Source: Chromera velia (lineage: Eukaryota > Sar > Chromeraceae). Taken from it: a stretch of 64,000 nucleotides of DNA. Location of the stretch: NCBI GenBank assembly GCA_018398765.1, contig JAHBMJ010005306.1, positions 1-64,000 of the forward strand, in the 5' to 3' direction. The notes below the pieces were generated by a model. The model was not told the origin of the DNA, ran no database searches, and saw nothing but the letters and a program-made list of their open reading frames with translations. The position numbers were made by a program, and so were the translations under genes. Shown here piece by piece: positions 34,901 through 45,845 of the stretch (position 1 is the stretch's first letter; the number at the start of each line of letters is the position of its first letter).

Positions 34901-36242
34901 GGGGGGGTTCATGATCCCGCATCCCGACAAGGCTCACACAGGGGGGGCGGATGCTTACTTTGCGTCTCCCGAGACGGGCTGTCTAGGAATTGCAGACGGC
35001 GTGGGAGAATGGGATTCCTTCGGGTTGAACCCCCGCCTGTTTGCTGAACAGCTGATGAGGGGGTGCAAGGAAGCGAGTGCGAAGATCTCTGACGAACATG
35101 AATGTCAGTCAAATCATCTGACAGAAAGAAAGATTCAGAGGACTCTTCCACCTTCCTTCTCTCTGTTGCCTCTGGTGCTCTCTCTGTGTTCAAAATGATG
35201 TTTTTGACGGGTTTCCTAATAATAAGGGGCTGGTTGATCTGGATTTTTGTGTGGGCAGCGATGGTTTCCCCACCCCTGTTTGCGTAAGTCCAACGGAAGT
35301 TTCGGCCTTTCCCTGTGTGCCTGTGTGTCAAACTGTTCGAAAACCCTGGCGGTCTGCAGGAAGGCCTTCTTTCCTGTTTTTACTCTCAGATCTGTATCTT
35401 CATTTCTCCCTGTGTCGGTGTGCGCCTCCTGCCTTTGTCTGTCCCGTACGTCTGTTTATACATATGTATGTGCGTTGTCTGAATGATTTGTCTGTCTTCT
35501 GCTTCTCTTCCCTGCAGCGCCTGTTCACAGGGCGGTGAAAGTTTTGACGGCAGGGTATGCGACCACCTCCGCGTTCGGGTCCTCGACTGCCCTGATTTGT
35601 TGCTTAGACCAACCGGGAGAACGTCTGGGGGTCAGCAACCTCGGGGACAGTACCTTGATGGTGCTGCGGCGACAAAAGTCCCATGTGATGACGTGTGTGA
35701 TGCGAACGAAGGAGCAGCAGCATACCTTCAACTGTCCCTTTCAGCTCGCTCGCCTCCCTCGCGACGAGCACTACCCTCAATTGATTAAAGAGGGCAAGGC
35801 GACGCTTGTGCGTGTGCTGCGTCAGTCGTCGATGATGCCCCAAGACACCCCCAGCATGGCAGCGACGTACAGCACGTCGCTCCAAGAGGGTGACCTGGTG
35901 CTTCTCGGGACCGACGGCGTTTTTGACAACCTGTTTGACCACGAGATCTGCGCGCTCGCGAACCTGACGATGTCCCCTTATGAAGCGTCTCTGTTGCAGA
36001 ACTCAGAGCTGGTCACACCAGCAGAGCACGTGGCGGCTGCAGTCGCGCACGCGGCTTTCCACCGCTCACGGGACCCGAAAGCCAAGACGCCTTTCGCCCG
36101 TCACGCGAGACAGTCAGGGACCCATTACGCAGGTGGTAAGATGGACGACATTACCGTTCTTGCTGCCTGGGTGGTGCGACCGTCGCACTCTGAGCGAATG
36201 AGGAAACAGAGCTCGGTCCACCAGGACATTGGAAAGGTGTGA
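31982..36242 (+). CDS. PP2C-family phosphatase with AMPK-type glycogen-binding module (paralogue A)
   Basis: Five exons: 31982-32227, 32364-33409, 33802-34008, 34220-35103 and 35518-36242 (phases 0, 2, 2, 1), 1035 residues. Residues 1-82 hold a conserved helix (FLHLATQVAKTDGYRY, KKAEWQSKINAAA). Residues 83-430 are a disordered Ser/Pro/Gln-rich linker. Exon 3 (about 431-500) is a CBM48/AMPK glycogen-binding-like module: VIIKWVDPQAHVVELAGSF, W in GRPWEERL, FYKFVVDGEWR. About 725-1018 is a PTC7-like PP2C: GCLGIADGVGEWDSFG (metal Asp), LGVSNLGDSTLMVLR, LLGTDGVFDNLFDHE and GKMDDITVLAAWV. It should dephosphorylate Ser/Thr with Mg2+/Mn2+ while bound to starch-like glucan; the substrate is unknown. 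A nearly identical inverted copy lies at 45846-49869. Intron 4 (35104-35517) is absent from that copy. Confidence 0.87.
34150..34219. repeat. (TG)n tract at PP2C-A intron 3 acceptor
   Basis: TG dinucleotides run directly into the acceptor of exon 4 (GTGTGTGCAG). The paralogue has a shorter version of the same tract at 47465-47486, so it is the pyrimidine-poor end of a homologous intron. Confidence 0.85.
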
Positions 36243-37616
36243 GAGTCTGTTTGTTTGTGTATGTTCCTGTCTCCATCCTGTGATTCGTCTCCTTCTCTGT
36301 GCAGAACTGGAAAGAGCAACCAACAGAAAGAGAAAGAAGGAAATGAAACGCCACCGGCCAAGTAATTCGGCATAGGTTCGGATTTCATTTCTTCTTCACT
36401 CTTTGATAGCTTTTTCATGAAAGGGGGAGGAATTGATTGAGGGTGGGGGTCTAGACAGCTTCTTGGTTCCTCTTTTTGTCTGTCTGTTTCCCTTTCGAAT
36501 TCTGAGAATTCTTTCTTTCTTTCTTTCTTTCTGGTTTCTTGTTCTTTTGCTTTCTATGCCATGCTTCGTATGGGTCGTCAGTCAGTAAGTCAGTGAGTTA
36601 AGATGATGTTGGGGTTCGGGTCAAGAGAGGTCCTCTCTCGGGACTTGCAGCCAGGCAGCAGGGGAGTAAGTGAGGGGTATCGGGTGGTGAGGGAATGGGG
36701 AACGGTCTTCCTTTCTTTCGTTTCTTCTTTGTTTCTTCCTTCTTTTCGTTGTCGTGCTTCGTGGGTGCGTACAGACCGACCGACCGACGGTCCTCGACTG
36801 ATCTTTCTTTCTGATGTGATGCAATCGATGCATGATGGATGGAGATCAGCCTCGTCCTTCCTAGCTTCTTCCTTCCTGACTTACTAACACTGAAGAGACT
36901 GGAAGGAAGGAAATGGAACGGTCTTGCTTTCGTTCCTTCCTTCCAGCTTTGTTTGCCTGTCTTTTTGTCTTGTCTGTCTGTATGTTTTTGTAATGGCATG
37001 CAAATTTTGTCGGGGGATTTTCGAACGGGACGGGTTTTAAGAGACATACAGAGAGCAGGGGGGGGTAGAGGAGACAAGAGTAGATTTGTCTGTCACCAGA
37101 TCGAGTGAATGGATGAACTCTTGCCAGTCAGTGTGCATACAGTGTGAGAAACCTCACTCACCGCTTTTGTGGATTTTGATTTCTGGCCTGACTGACAATA
37201 AATAAATGAATGCGTTGGCATCTTTTTTGAGATCTTGCATGTTGTTTTTGTTCGTTCTTTTTGAAGAATCTGTTGTGTTCGTTCTTTTGTTCTTTCTTCC
37301 CTCTGGCTGTGGGTCTTCTGGTTTTATGTTGGGTCAGTCATGGAAAAAACCCTCACGAGCGAGAGAAGGGACAGGTGTGGAAGAAACGGGGAAGACGACA
37401 AGAAAGAGAATGACAAAAAAAACAAGGTTTTGTCTCTAAGTCGGCTTCCTGAAAGAAGCATTCATCATACGAGTCCGAACCGGTGCGAGAGAGAGAGAAA
37501 GAGTGAAGGGTGCAGGGAGGGCATTGCCCTGCCTACCTATCTCCGCGATCGATCTACTTGCAGGGGAAGGGAATAAAGGGAAGAAGCCCTCCTGTTGGCC
37601 TCACCCCCCCCCCCCC

Positions 37617-37677
37617 NNNNNNNNNNNNNNNNNNNNNNNNNNNNNNNNNNNNNNNNNNNNNNNNNNNNNNNNNNNNN
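37617..37677. other. Assembly gap (61 N) flanked by C homopolymers
   Basis: Run of N preceded and followed by C-only sequence. True length and content are unknown. Confidence 0.99.
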
Positions 37678-38415
37678 CCCCCCCCCCTTCTCTCTCTCTT
37701 TTCTAACCAGCACACATCTTTCCCTTCCTTTCTTTTCGTTCAGTTTAGCCTCGATTTCCTTCCGCATCTGCTGTCGCACTCAGTCACCGGACGCTTCAAT
37801 ACAGTTCACTGCCTGCACCGGCGTGAGGGCAAATATGCAATCTTGCGCGGTTGAAGAGAAAAAGAGAGAGATCAGTTTCGGAAGGAAAACAAGAGAAGAG
37901 ACGGAAGGAAAAGAAATGCAAGCGGACAGACAAATAGAGAGGGGGGGAAGGAAAGAAGGGAGGAAAACGCGGTTGGTCCGAACGAGACGGCTTAGGAGGG
38001 GAGGAAAGGGAGCTGACGCACGCATCGTCTGACTGACCGAATCAGGCGTTTCAGGCGTTGAAAAGGAAAGATGGAGGGAGTAAAGTACACCAGGAGAGAA
38101 AGAGGGCACTCAATTGATCGATCCCCTGTCGGCCTCCTTTCCTTTCTACCACTTTTCAACGGTACCCCGCTGAAAGAGAACAATAGACAAAGCCAAGCAG
38201 ATTCCTCCCTCTGACTAACGGGTATGCTCTTCCTTGCTTCTGCTGTTTCGATGGATCGCTCTCAACTTCTCCCATGAAGGTCTGTTTGTCTATCTGTCTG
38301 ACACACTGATTGAGTCCCTTGCGGGCGGGTGGGACTTGTTTGGCGTCCGTTTGCTTTTCTTATTGTTTTGTTTCTGGTGATTTAAGACATACAGACGCAG
38401 CGACACAGGCTTGTG

Positions 38416-38417
<2 letters not shown>

Positions 38418-38459
<42 letters not shown>

Positions 38460-38484
38460 GGAGAGAGAGAGAGAGAGAAAGAGA
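38418..38484. repeat. (CA)n(GA)n compound microsatellite
   Basis: CA dinucleotides followed by GA dinucleotides in non-coding DNA. This is the reverse-complement flavour of the TC/TG compounds in the LRR and transporter introns. Confidence 0.92.
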
Positions 38485-38849
38485 AAGAGAAGAGGGAAGG
38501 AGGGACCGGAAGAGAAAGAGATCGGTCCTCTTTTTTCAATCTGAACTGACAATTAATGTCGCGCACACCTGTCTGCCTGCCCCCTTTTTCCTTTCTGTCG
38601 GTGTGACCGATCGATCCATTCATTCATCAGGTCCCTCCGCCTCTCTCGAAGGCATGCCTCCCCTTCTCTTGACCTCTGCAATAGTGAGGGGGCAACCTGA
38701 TGCAGGAAGCCACACAGACAGAAGAAGACGTACAGCGAGACAGACAGACAGACACACAGCCAGAAAGAGAATTTAAGAGAAAAGGAGTAAAGTGTGAGAA
38801 GAGAGAGAGGGCTCTGACATTTGGAGTGTCAAAGCTCTTCCTCACTTGA

Positions 38850-38876
38850 CTGCATGCATGCATGCATGCATGGATG
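38850..38876. repeat. (GCAT)n tract
   Basis: Six overlapping GCAT units, each forming the palindrome TGCATGCA. It is the longest such cluster in the window. Confidence 0.9.
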
Positions 38877-40544
38877 CGTGATCCATGGATGGATGTATTT
38901 GTATTTGAAAAGTGATCGATCGAGTACCGTAAATAACTAAATAATAAATGCATGACCTTCACTGACCATCTGTCAGTTGTCAGTGATCGAACGAAAGAAA
39001 GGATGAATATTTGTGCACGCTCTCAGTGGGGGAGGGGGGTCTTTCTGGAGTCCCGTAAGCGGCTCGTCACTGTGCCGGCCATTGCATGGAAGCCCTCCAT
39101 TCACTTACATGCAAGCCCCCAACGATGCCACATGCTTGCTGGCCATCTTAATTGTCTCCAATCTAAAGTCCTCCTTTTGACTCTTTCTTTTTCCTTGATT
39201 CTTGCATGAGCATTCATGCATTTGGCGTTTGGTCGATTTAATCTTTGCATCAACATGTTCGGGAGGGAGGGGACAAACAAACCTGCGGGAAGCAACGGAT
39301 ATAGTGGCGAATGTCATGCCACTACCGGATCCGCAGTCATGCATGCAATCACTAATGTTCTATGACTGCTTTTATATTCAAAAGTGCATTGAATATGAAA
39401 TAAAATCAATGCATATGAATTCAAGTTGAATGCATTTCAATAAATGTTGCTTTAGATGCTGCTTTAAGCCTGCGTATAGAATCTATTTTATAGTGTATGC
39501 ATTTCAGTCTTAACTATTATTTAGAAAAATTTATGTAGAAATCTAGTTTAATTATCTATAAAATCTGGATTTTATACTATACATGATGCTTTCTCTATCA
39601 GATCTAGCACCAGATTTCCAACTTTTAAATTAAAAAGTCTGGCACTCTGATTCTATTGCTAGTTCTATTGATCTCTGCTTTCTTAATAATTAACCTAGTG
39701 TAACAAATTTATAAATAATAGTATTTCAGAGATTATATATATTATTTCCTAAACTATTTCTGAAACATGGCAGATTTGAAACTGAGACTCGGATTTCTAC
39801 AAACTTTTATCCATATACTTCTACATAAATTTTTTTTTATATCATCAGCATGGCTTTTTGTCTGATTCTGCCTTCACTGCGCAGGCAGTCTTTGTCTCTT
39901 CACTTCTTTGTTTTCAGCATTTGACTGACAAGGGGAAGAAGACCATCATACCACTTTTGATGCAGAAGCTCAAGAAACCACTCTCATGCATATGCGTATT
40001 CGATCCCCGGTCAATTTTTAAATGCTGACATCAGGCATCGCGTGCATCCATACACTGATCCCTGCTTGAATTTTTTGTATGCCAACGCGTGCGTGCAGAT
40101 TGTTTTCGCTATGATGCCTAGCTGGCGAAGATGGGTGCCTTAAACCACTGATTGTTTACGCTAGTAACCAAGCAATCACAAACAAAATACAAACATCACA
40201 AGGCATGCACAATTGAATCAGTAGCAAGCAGCGCAACCAACATGCATTGAAACGATCAATTCATACAAACACCAACAACCACAAACAGCATCAAGCCCAA
40301 CACATTCAGAAATAAAAAGAAACAAAAGGGTGATACCAACAACTTTCTTCTCCTCCGTGTGGGGCAACATTTTAGATATCATTTCTTAAGTTTTCGATCA
40401 GACTGTTTTCTTCTCAGACTTTAGAAATATTAAGAAATTATAGCAGATTACAGTACATTAATTCCTTAAAAAAAGCCTGGAAAACGAACTTAGGGCCGGT
40501 CCGGCCCCGACTAGGGCCCCGACTTCGGGACGACCTCTATAAAA

Positions 40545-40787
40545 CTAGGCTCCCCATATCAAAAGAAAAAAAAAAGAAAATTGGGCTTAATTATATATAT
40601 ATATAACCTAATTAGTTTTTTTTTTTCTAGAACAACATCTGAACAACTGTTGTTTGGGGTGTTGCATGGGTGTTGCACAATGCACAAGTGTTGTTTAGAT
40701 TCTAACTTTAGAAGAAAAAAGAAAGAAAAAAAGAAAATCAAAAATCAATTTTATGCAATTATTTTTTTTTTAGAATGGGGAGCCTAG
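40545..40787. mobile_element. 243-bp MITE with 13-bp TIRs and 9-bp target duplication
   Basis: Perfect terminal inverted repeats CTAGGCTCCCCAT (40545-40557) and ATGGGGAGCCTAG (40775-40787). The element is flanked on both sides by the identical 9-mer TCTATAAAA (40536-40544 and 40788-40796), a target-site duplication. The interior is AT-rich with poly-A/poly-T near each end and has no coding capacity. A 9-bp duplication suggests mobilisation by a Mutator-like transposase, though hAT-like enzymes (8 bp) cannot be excluded. Non-autonomous. Confidence 0.9.
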
Positions 40788-40796
40788 TCTATAAAA

Positions 40797-43700
40797 CATG
40801 AAAATAGCAATTAAAACGGTGACTAAAGGCGGCCGCTAGGGCGACAGTGCTCTACGGCATCACCAAATCCTTTTAATATCCCTTAAAGAGGTATACATTT
40901 TTTAGATTTCTCGTATTTTTTAATTCTATGAAATTTCTATATAATTAATGTATCAAGATTTTTTTGTATGATATATACATAAAAAAAAATCTTGTAATTC
41001 AGTTTGATCCAGCATCAGAGGCTTGATATGTTCAGTAGTTTTCGTAGTTCAGTGCGAAGCACTACGATCATAATTCGGATTGTCGGATCAAGCCTTTCAA
41101 ATGGTTCGCCTGTCACAGAATTCGACGTTTCTCCGTGCGGGCGCTAAAGTTGGTTGACCACAAAAGATTGCCAGTGCAAGGATCAAGGGAAAATCACGCA
41201 TGCATGCACATATGACGCCACCGGAAAACAAGTTGGAAAACAGTCGGAAAACTTTCAAACATGTTGATGCGTCTACACCCACTCGCACATGCAAGCCATT
41301 GGCATGGATACGTACAGACGCCATGCATTCACTGCCGCAATTTCCTTTTGCGCATCGATTGAGAGATCTTCTTCAGGAAAAACCTTGCAAGATTCCTTCC
41401 TCTGGTGAGCCAGCGTCTCGCAAGGCAAGCCAAGCTCATCCTTGTACACGCATGTAGGCAGTCTTCTCTTCTGCTGAGCAGCATACAGCACCCATTTCAT
41501 CCGGCCATCACTCATGGACTACTACAGCTGGAACAAGGCAATCAAACCAATCGTACACGTACTTAACGAACGAATGAACGAAACCATCAGTTCACTTGGG
41601 ACCTTTACACGCAGGTTCATGAGATTTGCTTTTCGCGTGAGTATGTAGTTGGGTAGGTGCACGACCGTTTACGCACTGACGCACGCATCGATCCACACTT
41701 CGGCATGCATCGATTAAATTGGGGTAGAACTCTCTGATCGACACTCGCTCAAAATTGCATCACGGCAATCAACTGTGGGTTGCGTGCACTTTCTTTCTCT
41801 CTTCCTCTCTGTACGGATTCTCGTCGGACAGACAGACTGAGAGACAGAAACCTTCAATGTGGAGAGGAGAGAGATATGCTCATCCATCAAGCCACCGGTC
41901 TGTCTGTCTGTCTGTCCGTCCGTGCAGGTCCTTCCCTGGCAAGGTCTCTCCCTCTCTCTCTCTCTCTGAATTGTCTGTCGAGGGAGATCAACGACAGACA
42001 GCACCGCAAGGCCGTCTGGCCGGTCGGTCGGTTGGGGAGTCTGCGAGGCGATCGAGGAAACGAGGGAAGGGGACGCACTCAGCCGAGCTGCTTGCATGCA
42101 TTGAACTTCTTTCTGTCCTTCTGTCCATCCGTAATTGCATGTCTTCTTCGCCGAGACTGCTTCTGTATCTGCGTGAGTAGACAGGGAGGTCGTCTTCTTC
42201 ATTCCCTTTTCAGCTCTTCGGAACTCTTTCGCGCTATGTGCAGCAGGCGTTCTAAAGATGAAGCGACTGCGATTCAATTTCTGAAAAAACACTTCCTCTC
42301 CCACTCGCTCATTCTCTGCACCCTCTTTTCCTTCCTTCTCTCTCTCTGTTCCTCGCCTCGTTCATCCTCGTTGCGAGGAAGGGCCAAAAGGCAGGTAGGC
42401 AAGCAATCAGAGGGTGCATGTTGTGGGTTGGTTGCATGGAGTCAGCTGTGCATCGCCTGCCTTCTCAGTTCATTCACGGACGACCATTGTCAGACAGACG
42501 CAATGAAGGCAGTCAGTTTGTTGAATTGAAAAAAGCAGGAGGGACTGTACACGACAATACAGTGAGTCGGAGCCCCCCTCCAGCAGATTGGCGACAGAAA
42601 GAGAGAGAGTGGCGAGAGAAAGGAGGAGCTAGAGGAAGGGACACATGACGCATGGATGGACGCATGGATCAATTCGATTGAATGTCGGTCAGTCAGAGGA
42701 ACACAGCTGCTGTTCGTACGTTGTCACGATGACACTCACGTTAGTCTCTCTCTCTTGCACGAATGAAACTCATGAGGAAGGAACAGAAAGGCAGAATGAG
42801 AGCAAGAAGACACGAATACAAAAAAGCAGACAGAAAGAAAGAAAGAGAAAGAAAGTTCACCCCCCCACTGCGGGCCGCCCTCTCCATCCATCCATCCATC
42901 CATCCACCCTAGATTGATTGATTGCACACGCTGGCCTCTCCAACAGGACATGCCTCGTGTCTGTAAATGAGTAGAGTAAGCTGCATGACGAGAAGGAGGA
43001 AAAAGTGAGGGATGAGTCATTAGAGGATCTCGAGGGGGCAAGAGGGTTAACAGGATGAAAAGAAAGAGAAGAAAAGAAGCAATAAGAAACATGCACAGGA
43101 GACAAACAAACCAACAAACGAACAAAACGAATACAAAAACCCAAACAACACGATTCTTTGCCTTCATCCGTTCTCTTGAAACTTCCATCTTTGACTAACC
43201 TTTATCTGCATCTTCCTCACTCACTCATTGTCTTGACCGACCGGAGAATTCCTATGATTCTTTTTTTTTTCAACCAATGGATTGATCGCCTCTGTTCAGT
43301 TCGTTGTGTTACGTTTGCTCTGCCCACTTCTTTCTTCTTGCTGTTTCGATCACTTGAAAATTTTTCGGACGGTCGACCTGCCGAGGCCGATCGATGATTG
43401 GCCTGTTTGTTGTGCAAATTTCTGCCATTTGGGTCCATCCATCTGCCGGGGCGATCGGCTCAGCCGGTCGTGACGCAAACACCTTACTTAATTCGCTGCA
43501 AGCATGTGAACATCGCATGCGCGAAGCGCACGCCTATTCTCATCCTGCGCGTACGTACGCATGCCTATCACAGCACAGCTGTCTTCTTCCCTCCGCCGCT
43601 CTTGCCTAACTCGTACTTCCGCTCAAGGAGCAACAGCGCACAGCTAGAGGCAAACAGACAGGCAAAGAAAGAAAGAAAAAGAAAGGACGCACATACACAC

Positions 43701-44400
43701 GCCCTAGTATCATCCATCCGTCAACGCCACTTCGTTCCTTCCCTCCGCCTCAGCGCGCTTTCTCTATGCATATTTTCTTTGCAGTCACACCACCAACTAA
43801 CCAGCCTCAGCTGAAAGCAAAGAAACGGAGAAAGTGTCTCTCTCAGGGAAAGGTTTAGTGACGAGAGGCGTGCGGCCGCCCCTTCGCCCTCTTTTTCTTC
43901 AGAAAGCCGTGCAAGCTGTGCTCTCGCTGGCTTTCCGTCTCTCTCTCTCTCTCTTGTTCATTCTACAGGATGGATGAAAGCACTTTCAGGCCCTCGATAC
44001 CTCGATACAGTTAGTTGAAAGACTCGTAGACGCGTAGGTCACTGGTCATGAAGAGAAGCAACGAGGCAGACACAGAAGACCACGCATGCGGTCTGGAAGA
44101 AGAAAAGCGAAAGGAATGGGGAGAACGGGAAGGCTGATTGACTGGCTGCTGCAAACATGCATCTAGCATCATACCTCGCCTTCCCGTCCAACTATCCCCT
44201 TCCGGCCCTTTTCTTGTTCTGTCTACGGGCCTCCCCCCTGATGCCCCCTTCAGTCCTTCCCCAGCAATTTCAGGAGGAGGGACAGAGGTTTCATCAAGAA
44301 GAAAGGGAAGAAAGAAAGAGGAAAAAAACGTCTACAACGGTTTTTTGCCACAGGCAGAGTCACATGGAGAGACACGCACAGAGAGAGAGGCTCAAAATCC
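40797..44400. other. Non-coding spacer, repeats and TGCATGCA motifs
   Basis: Includes AT-rich DNA to 41080, scattered TGCATGC palindromes (41196, 42094) and GAAA tracts near 42830. Several overlapping frames at 41780-42530 are rich in Ser/Leu/Arg from TC and GA repeats. I do not support a gene in it. Confidence 0.35.
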
Positions 44401-44431
44401 CTGGGGGGCTGAACAGACATGTTTCTGTTGT

Positions 44432-45625
44432 CTTTCAGGCCACCAGGCAAAGCAAGGGAGGCAAGAGAAAGGGAGGAGGGACGGAAGGGAAGAAAAAGAG
44501 AGAGCGGAAGGAGGAAAAATTCAAAACACCTTTCTTTCTGGGACCACCCAAAAGTCCATATTCACAAAAAGAGTCATCACTTTCACGGACTTAATGACCT
44601 TTTGAATCAATCTCTCGGGCCTGACTGCCTCGCTTGCCCTCGAAGTAAGTCCTCCCCCTCCCTTCACTTCCCCTGCCTCCCCGGCCCCCTATCGTTTCCA
44701 GAGCAAACAATTTGTATTGCATTTTTTTCTTTTCATCAGTCATCCTCCAACAGATTCGATTTTCCACTCTGCCAAGCCGCACTGAGAGAGAAATCTCGAT
44801 GTTCTTGTCGTTTTTCTCTCTGCTTTGTTTCTCGCTCTCCAAACAAAACAGTCTAAGGAACAGAATTTCGAAAGGGGGCTTAAGGGAGCGAAGGAAGTAC
44901 GCGATTTTCTCGTGTCGTGCCCATCCTTCTCTCCTCTCCTACATCCCTTACCCAAAAGTCAAGTCTCTTCTCGTTCTCTCTCTCTCTTTCAATCCCCCCT
45001 ATGCACGCAGACTTATGTCCCCTCCCTGACCCAACTAAGTACCCTGACCCCACCACTTCAAGCCCTTGGTAAACTTTTCGTTCCGCCCATCTCTGTGCAT
45101 TACAGACTACAGAATGACAGACAGCGTGTCTGCCTATGCAGTCAAGCTCGACCCCTAGGGAAGGGCCACACCCCTTTCAGAGAGCTACAGGGGTCAGATC
45201 ACCCGAAACACCTCTACCTCTTTCTCCCTCCCTTCCCCTTCAGACAGACACTCCCCATTTCCCCCTTTTTCCAAACTTCAAATTCATAACCATTCCCTTC
45301 CACCCCTCTCTCCACAGTGAGTCGGAGTAACATTTCTTCTGCCTCCCCTTCTCGAAGGCTTCCTTCCATGTGTGCTGACAAGAGCAATCACGAGAATTTA
45401 GAGAAAGGAGCCGACTGGTACTTGAACCAGCAGCCCCTCTTTTCTCCTTTCTCTCATCTCTTCTTTGTCCTGTTACCTCTTACCTATTTAACACCTTCAC
45501 CTGCAGACTGCACCCTTCCCTGCTTTCCTTGTCTGCACCTCCGCCATCTTCCCCTTCTCCCTCCCCCCCCACCCCTGTCCCCTCAACCCCAGCCAGGAGG
45601 GTCTCATCAAGAGAGACTTGCATGA
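44432..45625 (+). CDS. Tentative multi-exon gene, product unknown
   Basis: Several plus-strand segments have matching splice signals. An exon after TTGTCTTTCAG (about 44440) runs to CGA-A|GTAAGT at 44644; its frame reads HPKVHIHKKSHHFHGLNDLL and QSLGPDCLACPR. A short exon after CCAAACAAAACAG (44851-44895) encodes KEQNFERGLKGAKE. One after CACGCAG (about 45011-45069) encodes TYVPSLTQLSTLTPPLQAL. The last, after CTCTCCACAG (45318), reads SRSNISSASPSRRLPSM and KGADWYLNQQ, then becomes Pro-rich and stops at 45625. The last three join in phase; the first does not link directly. It is basic and His/Ser/Pro-rich, with no domain recognised. It converges with PP2C-B, 220 bases away. Confidence 0.28.
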
Positions 45626-45845
45626 CGAGAAGAGAAGAGAAAAGGAGAGGGAGAGAGAGAACGATTCACACAACATCGAGACCTTGAGAAGAGAAGGAAG
45701 GAAGAAGAAGAAACTGCAAAGAAAGAAAGGAGTAGTACCTCGAAGACAGCAAAGCAAAAAGAGAACAGACAGACAGACAGAGTCAGCAACTTCTGACATC
45801 GTACATCTGTGTCCAATATCATGTGCATACTGATCTCTTTCTCTT

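Larger units (their letters stand above)
36243..40535. other. Long non-coding spacer with an assembly gap and simple repeats
   Basis: No supported exon. It includes TTTC units near 36510, a gap at 37617-37677 within a C run, compound CA/GA repeats at 38418-38480, (GCAT)n at about 38850-38875, and AT-rich DNA at 39420-40080. Open frames here follow low-complexity sequence. Confidence 0.4.

Noticed and set aside
37503-38032. Open frames spanning the 61-N gap
   Set aside because: They are held open only by N residues and flanking poly-Pro/Gly homopolymer sequence.
41780-42529. Open frame of 249 codons
   Set aside because: Composition tracks TC, CTGT and GA repeats, there is no domain or splice context, and an overlapping frame of similar length exists.
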